Source of the DNA: Ilumatobacteraceae bacterium
GTDB taxonomy: Bacteria; Actinomycetota; Acidimicrobiia; Acidimicrobiales; Ilumatobacteraceae
NCBI GenBank assembly: GCA_024643255.1
Contig: JAHENF010000007.1
Coordinates: 1-64,000 of the forward strand
DNA: 64,000 bases
Direction: 5' to 3'
Part shown: one piece after another, positions 52,210-60,215 of the stretch
Numbering within the stretch: position 1 is the stretch's first letter
Layout of the letters: every line of letters begins with the position of its first letter
Translations under genes and position numbers: made by a program
The notes under the pieces: generated by a model
What the model was told of the DNA's origin: nothing
Database searches by the model: none
What the model saw: only the letters and a program-made list of their open reading frames with translations

Positions 52210-52536
52210 TCAGGCGCCGGAGCGCTCATCGCGGGTGAGTTCGTCGACGTCGTCGACGGGGATCGTGAGCTGACGCCGTGACGCCCGGCTGAGCGCGTGG
52301 GCGCCGACCGGCGACGACAGCAACTGGAGCATGACCACCAACGCGAGCGTGGTCGCCGCGAGCAGGGTGCCGATCTCGATCGCCGCGCCGATCGCCACCA
52401 GGATGAGTGCGAGCGTCGGCGCTTTCGCCGCCGCATGCATCCGGGAGAACAGGTCACCGAAACGCACGACACCGATGCCGCCGATCATCGCCAACGCCGA
52501 GCCGAGGATCAGCAACACCTCCGCGAACGTGTCCAT
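52210..52536 (-). CDS. mnhG: Mrp antiporter subunit G
   Basis: 108 residues, three TM helices, with GGIGVVRFGDLFSRMHAAAKAPTLAL, the MnhG signature. Last gene of a complete seven-gene Mrp operon; it shares one base with mnhF. A charged C-terminal tail (PVDDVDELTRDE) follows the helices. Part of the multisubunit Na+(Li+)/H+ antiporter. Confidence 0.9.
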   Translation of the reverse strand: MDTFAEVLLILGSALAMIGGIGVVRFGDLFSRMHAAAKAPTLALILVAIGAAIEIGTLLAATTLALVVMLQLLSSPVGAHALSRASRRQLTIPVDDVDELTRDERSGA

Positions 52537-52790
52537 CAATTGCCCCTCCGCTCGATGAAGCGCGCCAGCGCGGCGGTACCGACGAAGCCCACGAAGACCG
52601 CGACGAGCACCGTCTCGATGGTGATGCTGCCGTTGTCCGAGCGCGCCGCCGCCACGATGATGCCGATCACGATCACCGACAACAGGCCGTCGAGACCCAC
52701 CACCCGGTCGGGTAGATCGGGTCCACGCACGAGCCGATAGACGAACCCGGCGGCACCGATCGACAGCATGATCATCGCCACGACGTTCAT
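52536..52790 (-). CDS. mnhF: Mrp antiporter subunit F
   Basis: 84 residues with three TM helices and the MnhF pattern FVYRLVRGPDLPDRVVGLD. Overlaps mnhE by 4 nt and mnhG by 1 nt, so stoichiometric translation is likely. The conserved Asp in the second helix start is present. Confidence 0.92.
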   Translation of the reverse strand: MNVVAMIMLSIGAAGFVYRLVRGPDLPDRVVGLDGLLSVIVIGIIVAAARSDNGSITIETVLVAVFVGFVGTAALARFIERRGN

Positions 52791-53353
52791 GACACGTCCT
52801 CCCGTACTGCTCGTGCGGCCAGCACGTCATCGAGATCCGTCCGCTGCTGCCTGCTGCCGAACGCACGGACCGCCAGACGTTCGAGCACCAACACGTCGGC
52901 GCGGACCGATTCGACATCGGTGAACTGCAACACGTGCACGTAGATCACCGCGGGTGTGCCGTCGTCGGATTCGTGGACGTCGACGGTCAGCGTGCCGGGG
53001 GTCAAGGTGACCGCGTTCGCGACCAACGTGACGATGCCCTCCGAGTCGACGTGCATCGGGATGGCCACGATCGCCGTGTGGACATTCGGTCGCGGGCTGA
53101 TGACGGTCCAGGCGACCTGCAGATTCGACTTCACCAACTGCACCGAGAAGTAGCCGACGAACACCAGAGCCGACAGCGGATGGAACGCCGTCAGTTGCAT
53201 CCCGTGCACGTCGGCGGGACGACCGATCCACACCACGAACAGTGCGATGGCGACACCTGCAACGAGGCTGGCCAGACCGAAGTCGCCCCACAGGAGCGCC
53301 CACACGAGCGCGAGCCAGATGACGAGCACCGGGAGGCGCAGCACCGTCGTCAT
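52787..53353 (-). CDS. mnhE: Mrp antiporter subunit E
   Basis: 188 residues: hydrophobic N-terminal helices (LVIWLALVWALLWG; LASLVAGVAIALFVVWIG) and a soluble domain with SRNL-like contact region replaced by KSNLQVAWTVISPRPNVH, then LVANAVTLTPGTLTVD, typical for MnhE. Overlaps mnhD and mnhF. A somewhat long Arg-rich C-terminal tail is present. Confidence 0.9.
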   Translation of the reverse strand: MTTVLRLPVLVIWLALVWALLWGDFGLASLVAGVAIALFVVWIGRPADVHGMQLTAFHPLSALVFVGYFSVQLVKSNLQVAWTVISPRPNVHTAIVAIPMHVDSEGIVTLVANAVTLTPGTLTVDVHESDDGTPAVIYVHVLQFTDVESVRADVLVLERLAVRAFGSRQQRTDLDDVLAARAVREDVS

Positions 53354-54852
53354 GGCGCGTCACTTCCGAGCACGGACTCGATGTACCGCTGCGGCGCGAG
53401 GAGGTCGGCCGCGGTGCGTTCGGCATAGTTGTAGAGCGGTCCGGCGAAGACCATCAGTGCCACCGAGAGCGCGACCACGACCGAGGCCGACGCGGTCATC
53501 AGCCGCGGGACCCGACTCTCTTCCGAGGCGATCCATGCGACGATCGCCGGATCTTCCGGCTCACCCCAGAACACGTTCGACCAGATGCGGACCATGACGT
53601 ACACGGTCAACAGACTGACGAGCAGGCTCACGCCGACGATCAACCAGTCCTGGGAGTCGATGCCGGCGCTGACCAACGCGAACTTGCCCACGAACCCCGA
53701 GAACGGTGGTAGGCCGGCGATGCTCAGTGCGGGCAGCGCGAACAACACCGCGATGACCGGCGCACTTCGCACGAGCCCACCGACCCTCGACAGACGATCG
53801 GACCCGGAACGACGCTCGACCAGACCGGCGACGAGGAACAGCGCGGTCTTCACGATGATGTGGTGCACGACGTAGAACACCGCTCCGGCGACGCCCGCGA
53901 GCGTGAAGAGCGCGAGGCCGAAGATCATGTAGCCGATGTGACTCACGATGTGGAACGACAGCATGCGCCGCAGATCGTCCTGGGCGAGTGCGCCGAGCAC
54001 GCCGACGATCATCGTCAGGCCGGCGAGCACCAGCAGCAGCGTGCCCTGTCTGGCGTCGGGCGGGAACATCAACGTCTGGGTGCGGATGATCGCGTACACC
54101 CCGACCTTGGTGAGCAATCCGGCGAACACCGCCGTGATGGCTCCCGAGGCCGTCGGATAGCTGTCCGGAAGCCAGAAGAAGAGCGGGAAGAGCCCCGCCT
54201 TGATGCCGAACACCAGGATCAACAACAGCGAGAACCCGGTGGCGACACCGGGCGGGAGTTCGGGCATACGTTCGGCGAGTTGCGCCATGTTGACCGTGCC
54301 GGTGGCGGCGTAGATCACCGCCAACGCCGTGACGAAGAAGGTCGAGGCGATCAGGCTGATGACGACGTACGACATGCCGGCGCGCACCTGGTCGGGACGG
54401 CCCCCGAGCGTGAGGAGCACATAGCTCGCGACGAGCATCATCTCGAACGCGACGAAGAGGTTGAAGAGGTCGCCCGTGATGAAGCTCGCCGAAACGCCGG
54501 CCGCGAGCACGAGGTACACCGGGTTGAACGCGGCGTACCGCGACTCCTCGGCCTTCTGGCCGATGGCGTACACCATCACGGCGAGCAACATCAGCGACGA
54601 CACCACCAGCATCACGGCGGAGAGTCGGTCGACCGCGAGCGTGATGCCGAGCGGCACCGGCCATCCGCCGGCCTGCATCACCACCATGTCGCGGTCGTCG
54701 ACACGCACGAACAGGGTGATCGCCACGATCATGTTGCACGTCAGCGCCGAGAGGCTCACGATGCGCTGGATCCAGCGCGCCCGTGCCGCGATCACGCACA
54801 GCGATGCACCGAGGAGCGGCACGATGATCGGGAGCGGGATCAAGGCGTTCAC
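53350..54852 (-). CDS. mnhD: Mrp antiporter subunit D
   Basis: 500-residue NuoM/NuoN-like proton-channel subunit with about 14 TM helices. The essential Glu lies in LFVAFEMMLVASYVL and the Lys in KAGLFPLFFWLPDSYPTASGAITAVFAGLLTKVG. GTG start at 54852 overlapping the mnhC stop; the longer frame upstream is non-homologous. With MnhA it forms the proton-handling pair of the complex. Confidence 0.94.
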   Translation of the reverse strand: MNALIPLPIIVPLLGASLCVIAARARWIQRIVSLSALTCNMIVAITLFVRVDDRDMVVMQAGGWPVPLGITLAVDRLSAVMLVVSSLMLLAVMVYAIGQKAEESRYAAFNPVYLVLAAGVSASFITGDLFNLFVAFEMMLVASYVLLTLGGRPDQVRAGMSYVVISLIASTFFVTALAVIYAATGTVNMAQLAERMPELPPGVATGFSLLLILVFGIKAGLFPLFFWLPDSYPTASGAITAVFAGLLTKVGVYAIIRTQTLMFPPDARQGTLLLVLAGLTMIVGVLGALAQDDLRRMLSFHIVSHIGYMIFGLALFTLAGVAGAVFYVVHHIIVKTALFLVAGLVERRSGSDRLSRVGGLVRSAPVIAVLFALPALSIAGLPPFSGFVGKFALVSAGIDSQDWLIVGVSLLVSLLTVYVMVRIWSNVFWGEPEDPAIVAWIASEESRVPRLMTASASVVVALSVALMVFAGPLYNYAERTAADLLAPQRYIESVLGSDAP

Positions 54853-55268
54853 CGCCGACCCTCCTCGACGGCCTGGTCGCGCTCGGCGAGTTCTTCTTCG
54901 GCGATCGCCTGGTCGGTCTCGTGTCGCCGGGCGATGAAGCGATCCTCGACGTCGTCCTCGACGACGTCGTCGTGGGTGATGCGCCAACTGCGGAAGCCGA
55001 GCGCCAGCAGGAACGCCGTCACACCGAACGTGATCACGATCGAAGTGAGCACGAGCGCCTGCGGCAGCGGGTCGGCGAACTCCGACGGATCGGCCGTGTC
55101 GATGATCGGCGACACCCCGCCGTCACCACCGGACATCAGCAGCAAGATGTTCGATCCGTGCCCCACGAGTCCGACACCGATCAGGATTCGCGACAGGCGA
55201 CGCTGCAACAGCATCCAGGTTCCCGTCGCGAAGAGAAACGCCGCCGCGAACGCCAGGAGCACGCTCAT
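54849..55268 (-). CDS. mnhC: Mrp antiporter subunit C
   Basis: 139-residue NuoK-like subunit with three TM helices: AFAAAFLFATGTWMLLQRRLSRILIGVGLVGHGSNILLL and PLPQALVLTSIVITFGVTAFLLAL. The PQALVLTSIVI motif is characteristic. A charged cytosolic tail of about 40 residues follows. Overlaps both neighbours by 4 nt. Confidence 0.94.
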   Translation of the reverse strand: MSVLLAFAAAFLFATGTWMLLQRRLSRILIGVGLVGHGSNILLLMSGGDGGVSPIIDTADPSEFADPLPQALVLTSIVITFGVTAFLLALGFRSWRITHDDVVEDDVEDRFIARRHETDQAIAEEELAERDQAVEEGRR

Positions 55269-55804
55269 GGCTTCGACCTGATCTTCAACGCCGGCGACGG
55301 CGCGTCGCTGCCGTCATCGGCCGCGCCTGGCGCATCCGGAACGTCCTCACCGAACGCGGCGAAGGCCATCAGGATCAGACCGATGACGATCAGGTCGACG
55401 CCGATGTCGAACGGGAGTGCACTCGTCACCTTGACCTTGTCGAAGATCGGGAGGTGGAACGTCGTGTCGCCGTGTTCGAGGATCGAACCACCGAGGACGA
55501 CGGGGACGAACGCCGTCGAGGCCGACATCAGCAATCCGAGGCCCAGGAACAGATGCGGGGGAAGACGGAACGTCGAGCGCACTGCCTGCGCGCCACCCGA
55601 CACGTACCGCAGCGCGAGGGCCCCACCGACGACGAGACCGCCGACGAACCCTCCACCGGGCCGGTTGTGACCGGCGAGCAGGAAGTACATCGCGAGCACG
55701 AGAATCGACGGGTACAACACCTTCATCGAGGTGTCGAGCAGCATCATCCGACGGCTGCGCGCCAATGTGCCGTGCGACGCGGGGGCGTTCGAGGGTTCGC
55801 TCAT
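55265..55804 (-). CDS. mnhB: Mrp antiporter subunit B
   Basis: 179 residues with four TM helices and the MnhB signature GHNRPGGGFVGGLVVGGALAL, then LPFDIGVDLIVIGLILMAFAAFGED. Encoded separately from MnhA, although some of the MnhA C-terminus (MnhB-related segment) is fused there. Overlaps mnhA and mnhC. Confidence 0.93.
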   Translation of the reverse strand: MSEPSNAPASHGTLARSRRMMLLDTSMKVLYPSILVLAMYFLLAGHNRPGGGFVGGLVVGGALALRYVSGGAQAVRSTFRLPPHLFLGLGLLMSASTAFVPVVLGGSILEHGDTTFHLPIFDKVKVTSALPFDIGVDLIVIGLILMAFAAFGEDVPDAPGAADDGSDAPSPALKIRSKP

Positions 55805-58185
55805 CGCAGCGGCTCCGGCAGGGCCGGTTCGTCGCCGGCATCGAGGATCTCCTCGAAGACGGGAGCGTGGTCGTCGCTGCGCCGCCGACCGGGCCGGGCA
55901 AGGCTGACGGCGCCGATCGCCGCGACCAACAACACCGTGATCTCACCCATCGTGTCCCAGCCGCGGAAGTCGACCAGGATCACGTTGACGACGTTGTGAC
56001 CCTTGCCCTTCGGCAGCGACTGCTCGACCATGACCTCCGACATCGACGGTTCGTCGACGCTCGAGCGGGCGTTGCCGGCCGACAAGGCGAAGATGAAGAT
56101 GCCCACGCCGACGGCAGCGGCCACGGCGATGCGCATCGGCGCGGCGATCGAGGGCGCCCGGTGCCGCCACGACCGGGGCAGGAACCGCAGGACGAGGACG
56201 AACAGCACGGTGCTGAGCGTCTCGATCGAGAACTGGGTGAGGGCCAGATCGGGCGCGCCGCGAGCGACGTACAGTCCGGCCATCGCATATCCGACGGCGC
56301 CGAGCATCAGCGCCGCCGCGATGCGATGGCGCACGATCGACGCCCCGAGTGCTGCAGCCACCATCACCGCGACCAGCACGACGTGCGCCGGCTCCTCGAC
56401 CCACTGTGGCAGTGGTCCGATCTCCGTGGCGAAGGCCGCTGCCGGCACCAGGGTGACCGTCAGGATGATGATCGCGATGTAGATCGGCAACGATCCGTTC
56501 TGCACGGTCGCGGTGACCCGGTTGGCGACGGCCGAGATGCCCCGCAACACACCCAGGTAACCCTGCTCGCCCGAGGGGATGGGCCGGATCACTTCGCTCG
56601 CGCGCCGTTGGACACCGGTGACACGTGTCCGCAACACCGTCAGCAGCACGCCGCACACGATGATGACGACGGAGAGCAGGAGCGCGGTGTTGAACCCGGC
56701 GAAGAGATGGAGTGCCTTGGGTTCCGATGCCGGGTAGAGCGCCGTGGTGGCACCCTCGACCAGATCGTCGAGCAGTCCTGGCACGATGCCGAACACGATG
56801 GTCGCGACGGCGAGCACGACCGACGGCCCGACGAAGACGGCGCCCGGTGCGTGCGCCGTGCGCGACACGACCGGGCGATCGACGTCACCGAATGCACCGA
56901 ACACACCGAGCACGAAGCGTGCCGAGTAGGCGAACGTCAGGATCGATGCCAGGACGATCACGACCAGCACCGCCGTCGCGCCGGCGAAGTCACCGTGTTC
57001 GAGATACCCGTCGAGCGCCTTCTCCTTCGCGACGAATCCGAACAGCGGCGGGATACCGGCCATCGACGCCGCACTGACGACCGCCACCACCTGTACGAGT
57101 CGCCACGAGGGTCCGAAGCCGTGCAGTTCGGTGATGTCGCGCGTGCCGGTCTCGTGGTCGATGATGCCGACCACCATGAACAACGCCGCCTTGAACGCCG
57201 CGTGGGCGAGGATCAGCACGAGTCCGGCTTCGGCGATGTGGTACTCGCCGACACCGAGCAGCAGCATCATGAAGCCGAGTTGGCTGACGGTGCCGTAGGC
57301 GAGCAGGAGCTTGAGGTCGGTCTGGCGAAGCGCCCGGAGCCCTCCGATCGACATCGTCGATGCGCCGATCACCATCACCACGAGACGCCAACTGCCCGTC
57401 ATCGCGAACATCGGTGCAAGACGGGCGACGAGATAGACGCCGGCCTTGACCATCGTCGCCGAATGCAGATACGCGCTCACCGGTGTCGGCGCCACCATCG
57501 CGGCCGGCAGCCAGCTGCTGAACGGTGCTTGCGCCGACTTGGTGAACGCCCCGATCAACACCAGGACGATCCCGGCGTTGACCGCGCCTCCGGTCGGCGG
57601 GTCGGCGAGCAGCTCCGACATCCGGTACGTACCGCCGGCCTGTCCGATGATGATCAGGCCTGCGAGGAGCACCAGGCCGCCGGCGCCGGTGATGAAGATC
57701 GCCTGCATCGACGCCGCCCGAGCACGGGGATTGGTGTCGTCGTTGCCGATCAGGAGGTACGAGGTGACCGAGGTGAGCTCCCAGAAGATGAACAGGGCGA
57801 TCAGCTGGTCGGACAGGACGACGCCCAACATCGCTCCCGCGAACAGCACGAGCACGCCGGCGAGTCGGGCCAAGCCCGGCTTGTCGTGGCTGAAGTACCC
57901 CATCGAATAGATGCAGATCAGCAGGCCGATGCCGGAGATCACCGCGACCATCAGCAGCGCGAATGCGTCGAGGCGCATGTCGATGTCGATGCCCAGCTGC
58001 GGGATCCAGGCGAACGATTCCGTGACCGGATCGCCGTCGAGCACACCCGGGGCCTTCGCGGCGGCCCACAACAACGTCACCAGCGGAGCGATCGCAGCCA
58101 CCAGGAACGCCCGCCGGCCCAGCATCTTGCCGGCGGCAACGATCGCGATGCCGATGACGAGGTGGAGGAGAAGGAGGAAGAACAT
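55801..58185 (-). CDS. mnhA: Mrp antiporter subunit A
   Basis: 794-residue NuoL-like subunit, about 20 TM helices. Key segments: FWELTSVTSYLLIG (Glu), GAFTKSAQAPFSSWLPAAMVAPTPVSAYLHSATMVKAGVYL (Lys), FKAALFMVVGIIDHETGTRD; the C-terminal MnhA extension includes GAPDLALTQFSIETLSTVLFVLVLRFLP and VILVDFRGWDTMGEITVLL. First gene of mnhABCDEFG. The complex uses the proton gradient to expel Na+, fitting a saline or alkaline habitat. An intergenic 166 nt separates it from the divergent dehydrogenase gene. Confidence 0.95.
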   Translation of the reverse strand: MFFLLLLHLVIGIAIVAAGKMLGRRAFLVAAIAPLVTLLWAAAKAPGVLDGDPVTESFAWIPQLGIDIDMRLDAFALLMVAVISGIGLLICIYSMGYFSHDKPGLARLAGVLVLFAGAMLGVVLSDQLIALFIFWELTSVTSYLLIGNDDTNPRARAASMQAIFITGAGGLVLLAGLIIIGQAGGTYRMSELLADPPTGGAVNAGIVLVLIGAFTKSAQAPFSSWLPAAMVAPTPVSAYLHSATMVKAGVYLVARLAPMFAMTGSWRLVVMVIGASTMSIGGLRALRQTDLKLLLAYGTVSQLGFMMLLLGVGEYHIAEAGLVLILAHAAFKAALFMVVGIIDHETGTRDITELHGFGPSWRLVQVVAVVSAASMAGIPPLFGFVAKEKALDGYLEHGDFAGATAVLVVIVLASILTFAYSARFVLGVFGAFGDVDRPVVSRTAHAPGAVFVGPSVVLAVATIVFGIVPGLLDDLVEGATTALYPASEPKALHLFAGFNTALLLSVVIIVCGVLLTVLRTRVTGVQRRASEVIRPIPSGEQGYLGVLRGISAVANRVTATVQNGSLPIYIAIIILTVTLVPAAAFATEIGPLPQWVEEPAHVVLVAVMVAAALGASIVRHRIAAALMLGAVGYAMAGLYVARGAPDLALTQFSIETLSTVLFVLVLRFLPRSWRHRAPSIAAPMRIAVAAAVGVGIFIFALSAGNARSSVDEPSMSEVMVEQSLPKGKGHNVVNVILVDFRGWDTMGEITVLLVAAIGAVSLARPGRRRSDDHAPVFEEILDAGDEPALPEPLR

Positions 58186-58325
58186 TCGCGATGGCGGGCG
58201 AGGCCACGTGACCCCGCGAATGCCGTGACGTTAGGTGGCGCGGACGACGACAACGCGGAATCACCCGATCCGACCGGCTGCGGCCGCGACGCCCGCACGC
58301 CCGGAAAGCGACACTTTGGTGGGGT

Positions 58326-58337
58326 TACCGGTCGGTA
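58326..58337 (+). promoter_or_regulatory. TACCG-gt-CGGTA inverted repeat upstream of dehydrogenase
   Basis: A perfect 5-bp inverted repeat centred about 20 nt before the ATG at 58352, within the sequence TTACCGGTCGGTAG. ACCGGTCGGT-like palindromes are operators of TetR-type acyl-CoA regulators in some bacteria. The downstream gene acts on 3-hydroxyacyl-CoA, so an operator is plausible; no regulator gene is adjacent. Confidence 0.3.
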
Positions 58338-58351
58338 GCTATCTTGCGCGT

Positions 58352-59203
58352 ATGGGAAACATCCGCACTGTGGGAGTCATCGGGTCGGGGATCATGGGGT
58401 CCGGGCTCGCCGAGGTCGCCTCGCGGGCCGGATTCGACGTCGTCGTTCGATCGCGGACCCAGGCGGGTGCCGACGCCGTGTTGCACGGCATCGATGCCGG
58501 GCTGACCAAGCAGGTCGCCCGCGAACGCCTCACCGACGACGAACGCCACGCGATCCTCAGTCGCATCACCGTCACCGATGATCTGCACAAGCTCCACGAC
58601 TGTGAGTTGGTCATCGAGAGCGTCGTCGAGGACATGGAGGTCAAGCGCGATCTGTTCCAGAAGCTCGACCGCATCGTCAAGCCCGAGGCGATCATCGCGA
58701 CGAACACGTCCACGCTCGCCGTCGTCGAGTTGGCGATGGTGACCGAGCGCCCCGACCAGGTCTGTGGCATCCACTTCTTCAATCCGGCGCCGATGATGAA
58801 GCTCGTCGAGATCATCCGCCCGCTCACCGCGTCCGACGAGACGATCGAGACCGCGGTCGAGTTCGCAACGACGTGCGGCAAGGATGCGGTGCAGGTCCAG
58901 GACCGTGCCGGGTTCATCGTCAACGCGCTCCTGTTCCCGTACCTCAACAATGCCATCCGCATGTGGGAACAGGGCACCGCGTCGATGGACGACATCGACA
59001 CCGCCATGATGGGTGGCTGCAACTTCCCGATGGGTCCGTTCGCCCTGCTCGATCTCGTCGGCCTCGACACCTCGCTGGCCATCCTCGATGCGCTGTACGA
59101 CGAGTTCCGTGATCCGAACTTCGCCGCGGCCCCGGTGCTGCGCCGCATGGTCGCCGCCGGCCAGTTGGGCCGCAAGACCAAGCAAGGCTTTCGCACCTAC
59201 TGA
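58352..59203 (+). CDS. 3-hydroxyacyl-CoA dehydrogenase (3-hydroxybutyryl-CoA type)
   Basis: 283-residue NAD(P)-dependent dehydrogenase: VGVIGSGIMGSGLAEVA Rossmann motif, VIESVVEDMEVK, NTSTLAV, the catalytic His region GIHFFNPAPMMKLVEII, and the C-terminal domain RAGFIVNALLFPYLN and MGPFALLDLVGLD. Length fits single-domain FadB2/Hbd enzymes. It is separated from the ethylmalonyl-CoA-mutase-type gene only by aat, so it may serve crotonyl-CoA/3-hydroxybutyryl-CoA conversion. Confidence 0.92.
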   Translation: MGNIRTVGVIGSGIMGSGLAEVASRAGFDVVVRSRTQAGADAVLHGIDAGLTKQVARERLTDDERHAILSRITVTDDLHKLHDCELVIESVVEDMEVKRDLFQKLDRIVKPEAIIATNTSTLAVVELAMVTERPDQVCGIHFFNPAPMMKLVEIIRPLTASDETIETAVEFATTCGKDAVQVQDRAGFIVNALLFPYLNNAIRMWEQGTASMDDIDTAMMGGCNFPMGPFALLDLVGLDTSLAILDALYDEFRDPNFAAAPVLRRMVAAGQLGRKTKQGFRTY

Positions 59204-59238
59204 CCGACGGCGCTCGGCAACCGGGCCAGAATGAGCCC

Positions 59239-59922
59239 GTGAGCATCGTGAACGAACCGCCACCGTCGCGGTTCGTGATGCCGGACCCCAGCGAGATCGC
59301 TCCGGGCGAGGACCTCGTGGCCGTCGGCGCCGATCTCGAACCGGGCACACTGCTGGCCGCATATCGGGCGGGGTTGTTCCCAATGCCGGTCGACCCGTAC
59401 CGGCGACGGTCGAAGATGGCCTGGTTCTCGCCCGACCCTCGAGGAATCATTCCTCTCGACGGGCTCCATGTGAGTCGATCGCTGCGCAAGAGCATGCGGC
59501 GCTTCGACGTGCGGATGGACACGCGTTTCATCGACGTCATGTGGGCCTGCGGCGACCCCGATCGACCCGGGCGCTGGATCACCAAGGCCATCGTCGAGGC
59601 GTACGGCGAACTGTTCCGCCTCGGCTGGGGGCATTCGATCGAGGTGTTCCTCGACGACGAACTCGTGGGTGGCCTCTACGGGCTGCGCATCGAACGGTTC
59701 TTCGCGGGCGAAGCCATGTTCCACACCGCGACCGATGCGTCGAAGACGGCGCTGGTGGCGCTCGTCGACTGGTTGAACGAGACCGGGGCCGAGTTGCTCG
59801 ACGTGCAGTGGGTCACCGATCACCTGGCGAGCCTCGGCGCAGTGGCACTCCCCCGCCCCGACTATCTGTCGCGCCTCAGCGCCGCCACTGCCCCACTCCC
59901 CCAAACCCGAAATTCGGAGTGA
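59239..59922 (+). CDS. aat: leucyl/phenylalanyl-tRNA-protein transferase
   Basis: Adds Leu or Phe to proteins with N-terminal Lys or Arg, marking them for ClpS/ClpAP in the N-degron pathway. The 227-residue protein has FPDP-like MPDPSEIAPGEDLVAVGADL, LLAAYRAGLFPMP, WFSPDPRGIIPLD, GHSIEVF, GGLYGLRIERFFAGEAMFH and a C-terminal LLDVQWVTDHLASLGAVALPR. GTG start. The stop codon itself is the first base of a strong hairpin. Confidence 0.95.
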   Translation: MSIVNEPPPSRFVMPDPSEIAPGEDLVAVGADLEPGTLLAAYRAGLFPMPVDPYRRRSKMAWFSPDPRGIIPLDGLHVSRSLRKSMRRFDVRMDTRFIDVMWACGDPDRPGRWITKAIVEAYGELFRLGWGHSIEVFLDDELVGGLYGLRIERFFAGEAMFHTATDASKTALVALVDWLNETGAELLDVQWVTDHLASLGAVALPRPDYLSRLSAATAPLPQTRNSE

Positions 59923-59944
59923 TTGTTGCGCTGCGCGCAACAAT
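59922..59944 (+). terminator. 10-bp perfect hairpin at aat stop codon
   Basis: ATTGTTGCGC (59922-59931) and GCGCAACAAT (59935-59944) with a TGC loop. The left arm starts in the aat stop codon. Likely aat 3' end structure; the right arm is not followed by T-run. Confidence 0.5.
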
Positions 59945-60215
59945 CGAAGCGAATTCCCGCGAGATGGGTGGGACGAGGGCCGAAAAATGCAAGGAGCGGG
60001 TGGTCCGCCACCACCCGCTCCGTACGCATCGCCGGCCGAATCCGCCATTCGGCCGGCGGGGGTTCCCGCCAGAGGGAAACCGCTGTGGGATCGGATCACC
60101 TTCAGGGGGAGAGGGGGTGATCCGTTCCGGTTGTCGTCCCGGTGGGACGCTTGTTTCTTCGGACGCACCACGCGCTGACTTGAGGAGTTCTTCGTCGAGG
60201 TACCACACTGCGCTC
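59945..60215 (+). ncRNA. structured leader upstream of the mutase gene, unknown class
   Basis: This stretch of about 270 nt has no gene and contains consecutive strong hairpins: 59993-60004/60010-60021 (12 bp, perfect, extended by ATGC 59987-59990 with GCAT 60026-60029); 60030-60041/60047-60058 (12 bp, perfect); 60092-60100/60116-60124 (9 bp); and 60135-60140/60144-60149 followed by a T-rich tract. GGCC segments could pair in more than one way. The order of structures followed by a terminator-like hairpin before a B12-dependent enzyme suggests an attenuating leader or riboswitch. I cannot match it to a known class. Confidence 0.45.
60135..60160 (+). terminator. terminator-like hairpin ahead of the mutase gene
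   Basis: CGTCCC-GGT-GGGACG (60135-60149) followed by CTTGTTTCTT. This is the only hairpin in the intergenic region with a T-rich tail. It lies about 56 nt before the mutase ATG, where a conditional terminator would sit. Confidence 0.5.

Noticed and set aside
55765-58338. Long plus-strand open frame opposite mnhA
   Set aside because: Shadow of the third-codon-position GC bias of mnhA; rich in His, Arg and Asp with no domains.
59945-60215. Classical cobalamin riboswitch upstream of the B12-dependent mutase
   Set aside because: I looked on both strands for the B12 box and the GGGAA/GGTG-NNA core; only partial resemblances (AGGGAAACCGCTGT) exist and the surrounding helices do not fit. Kept only as an unclassified structured leader.
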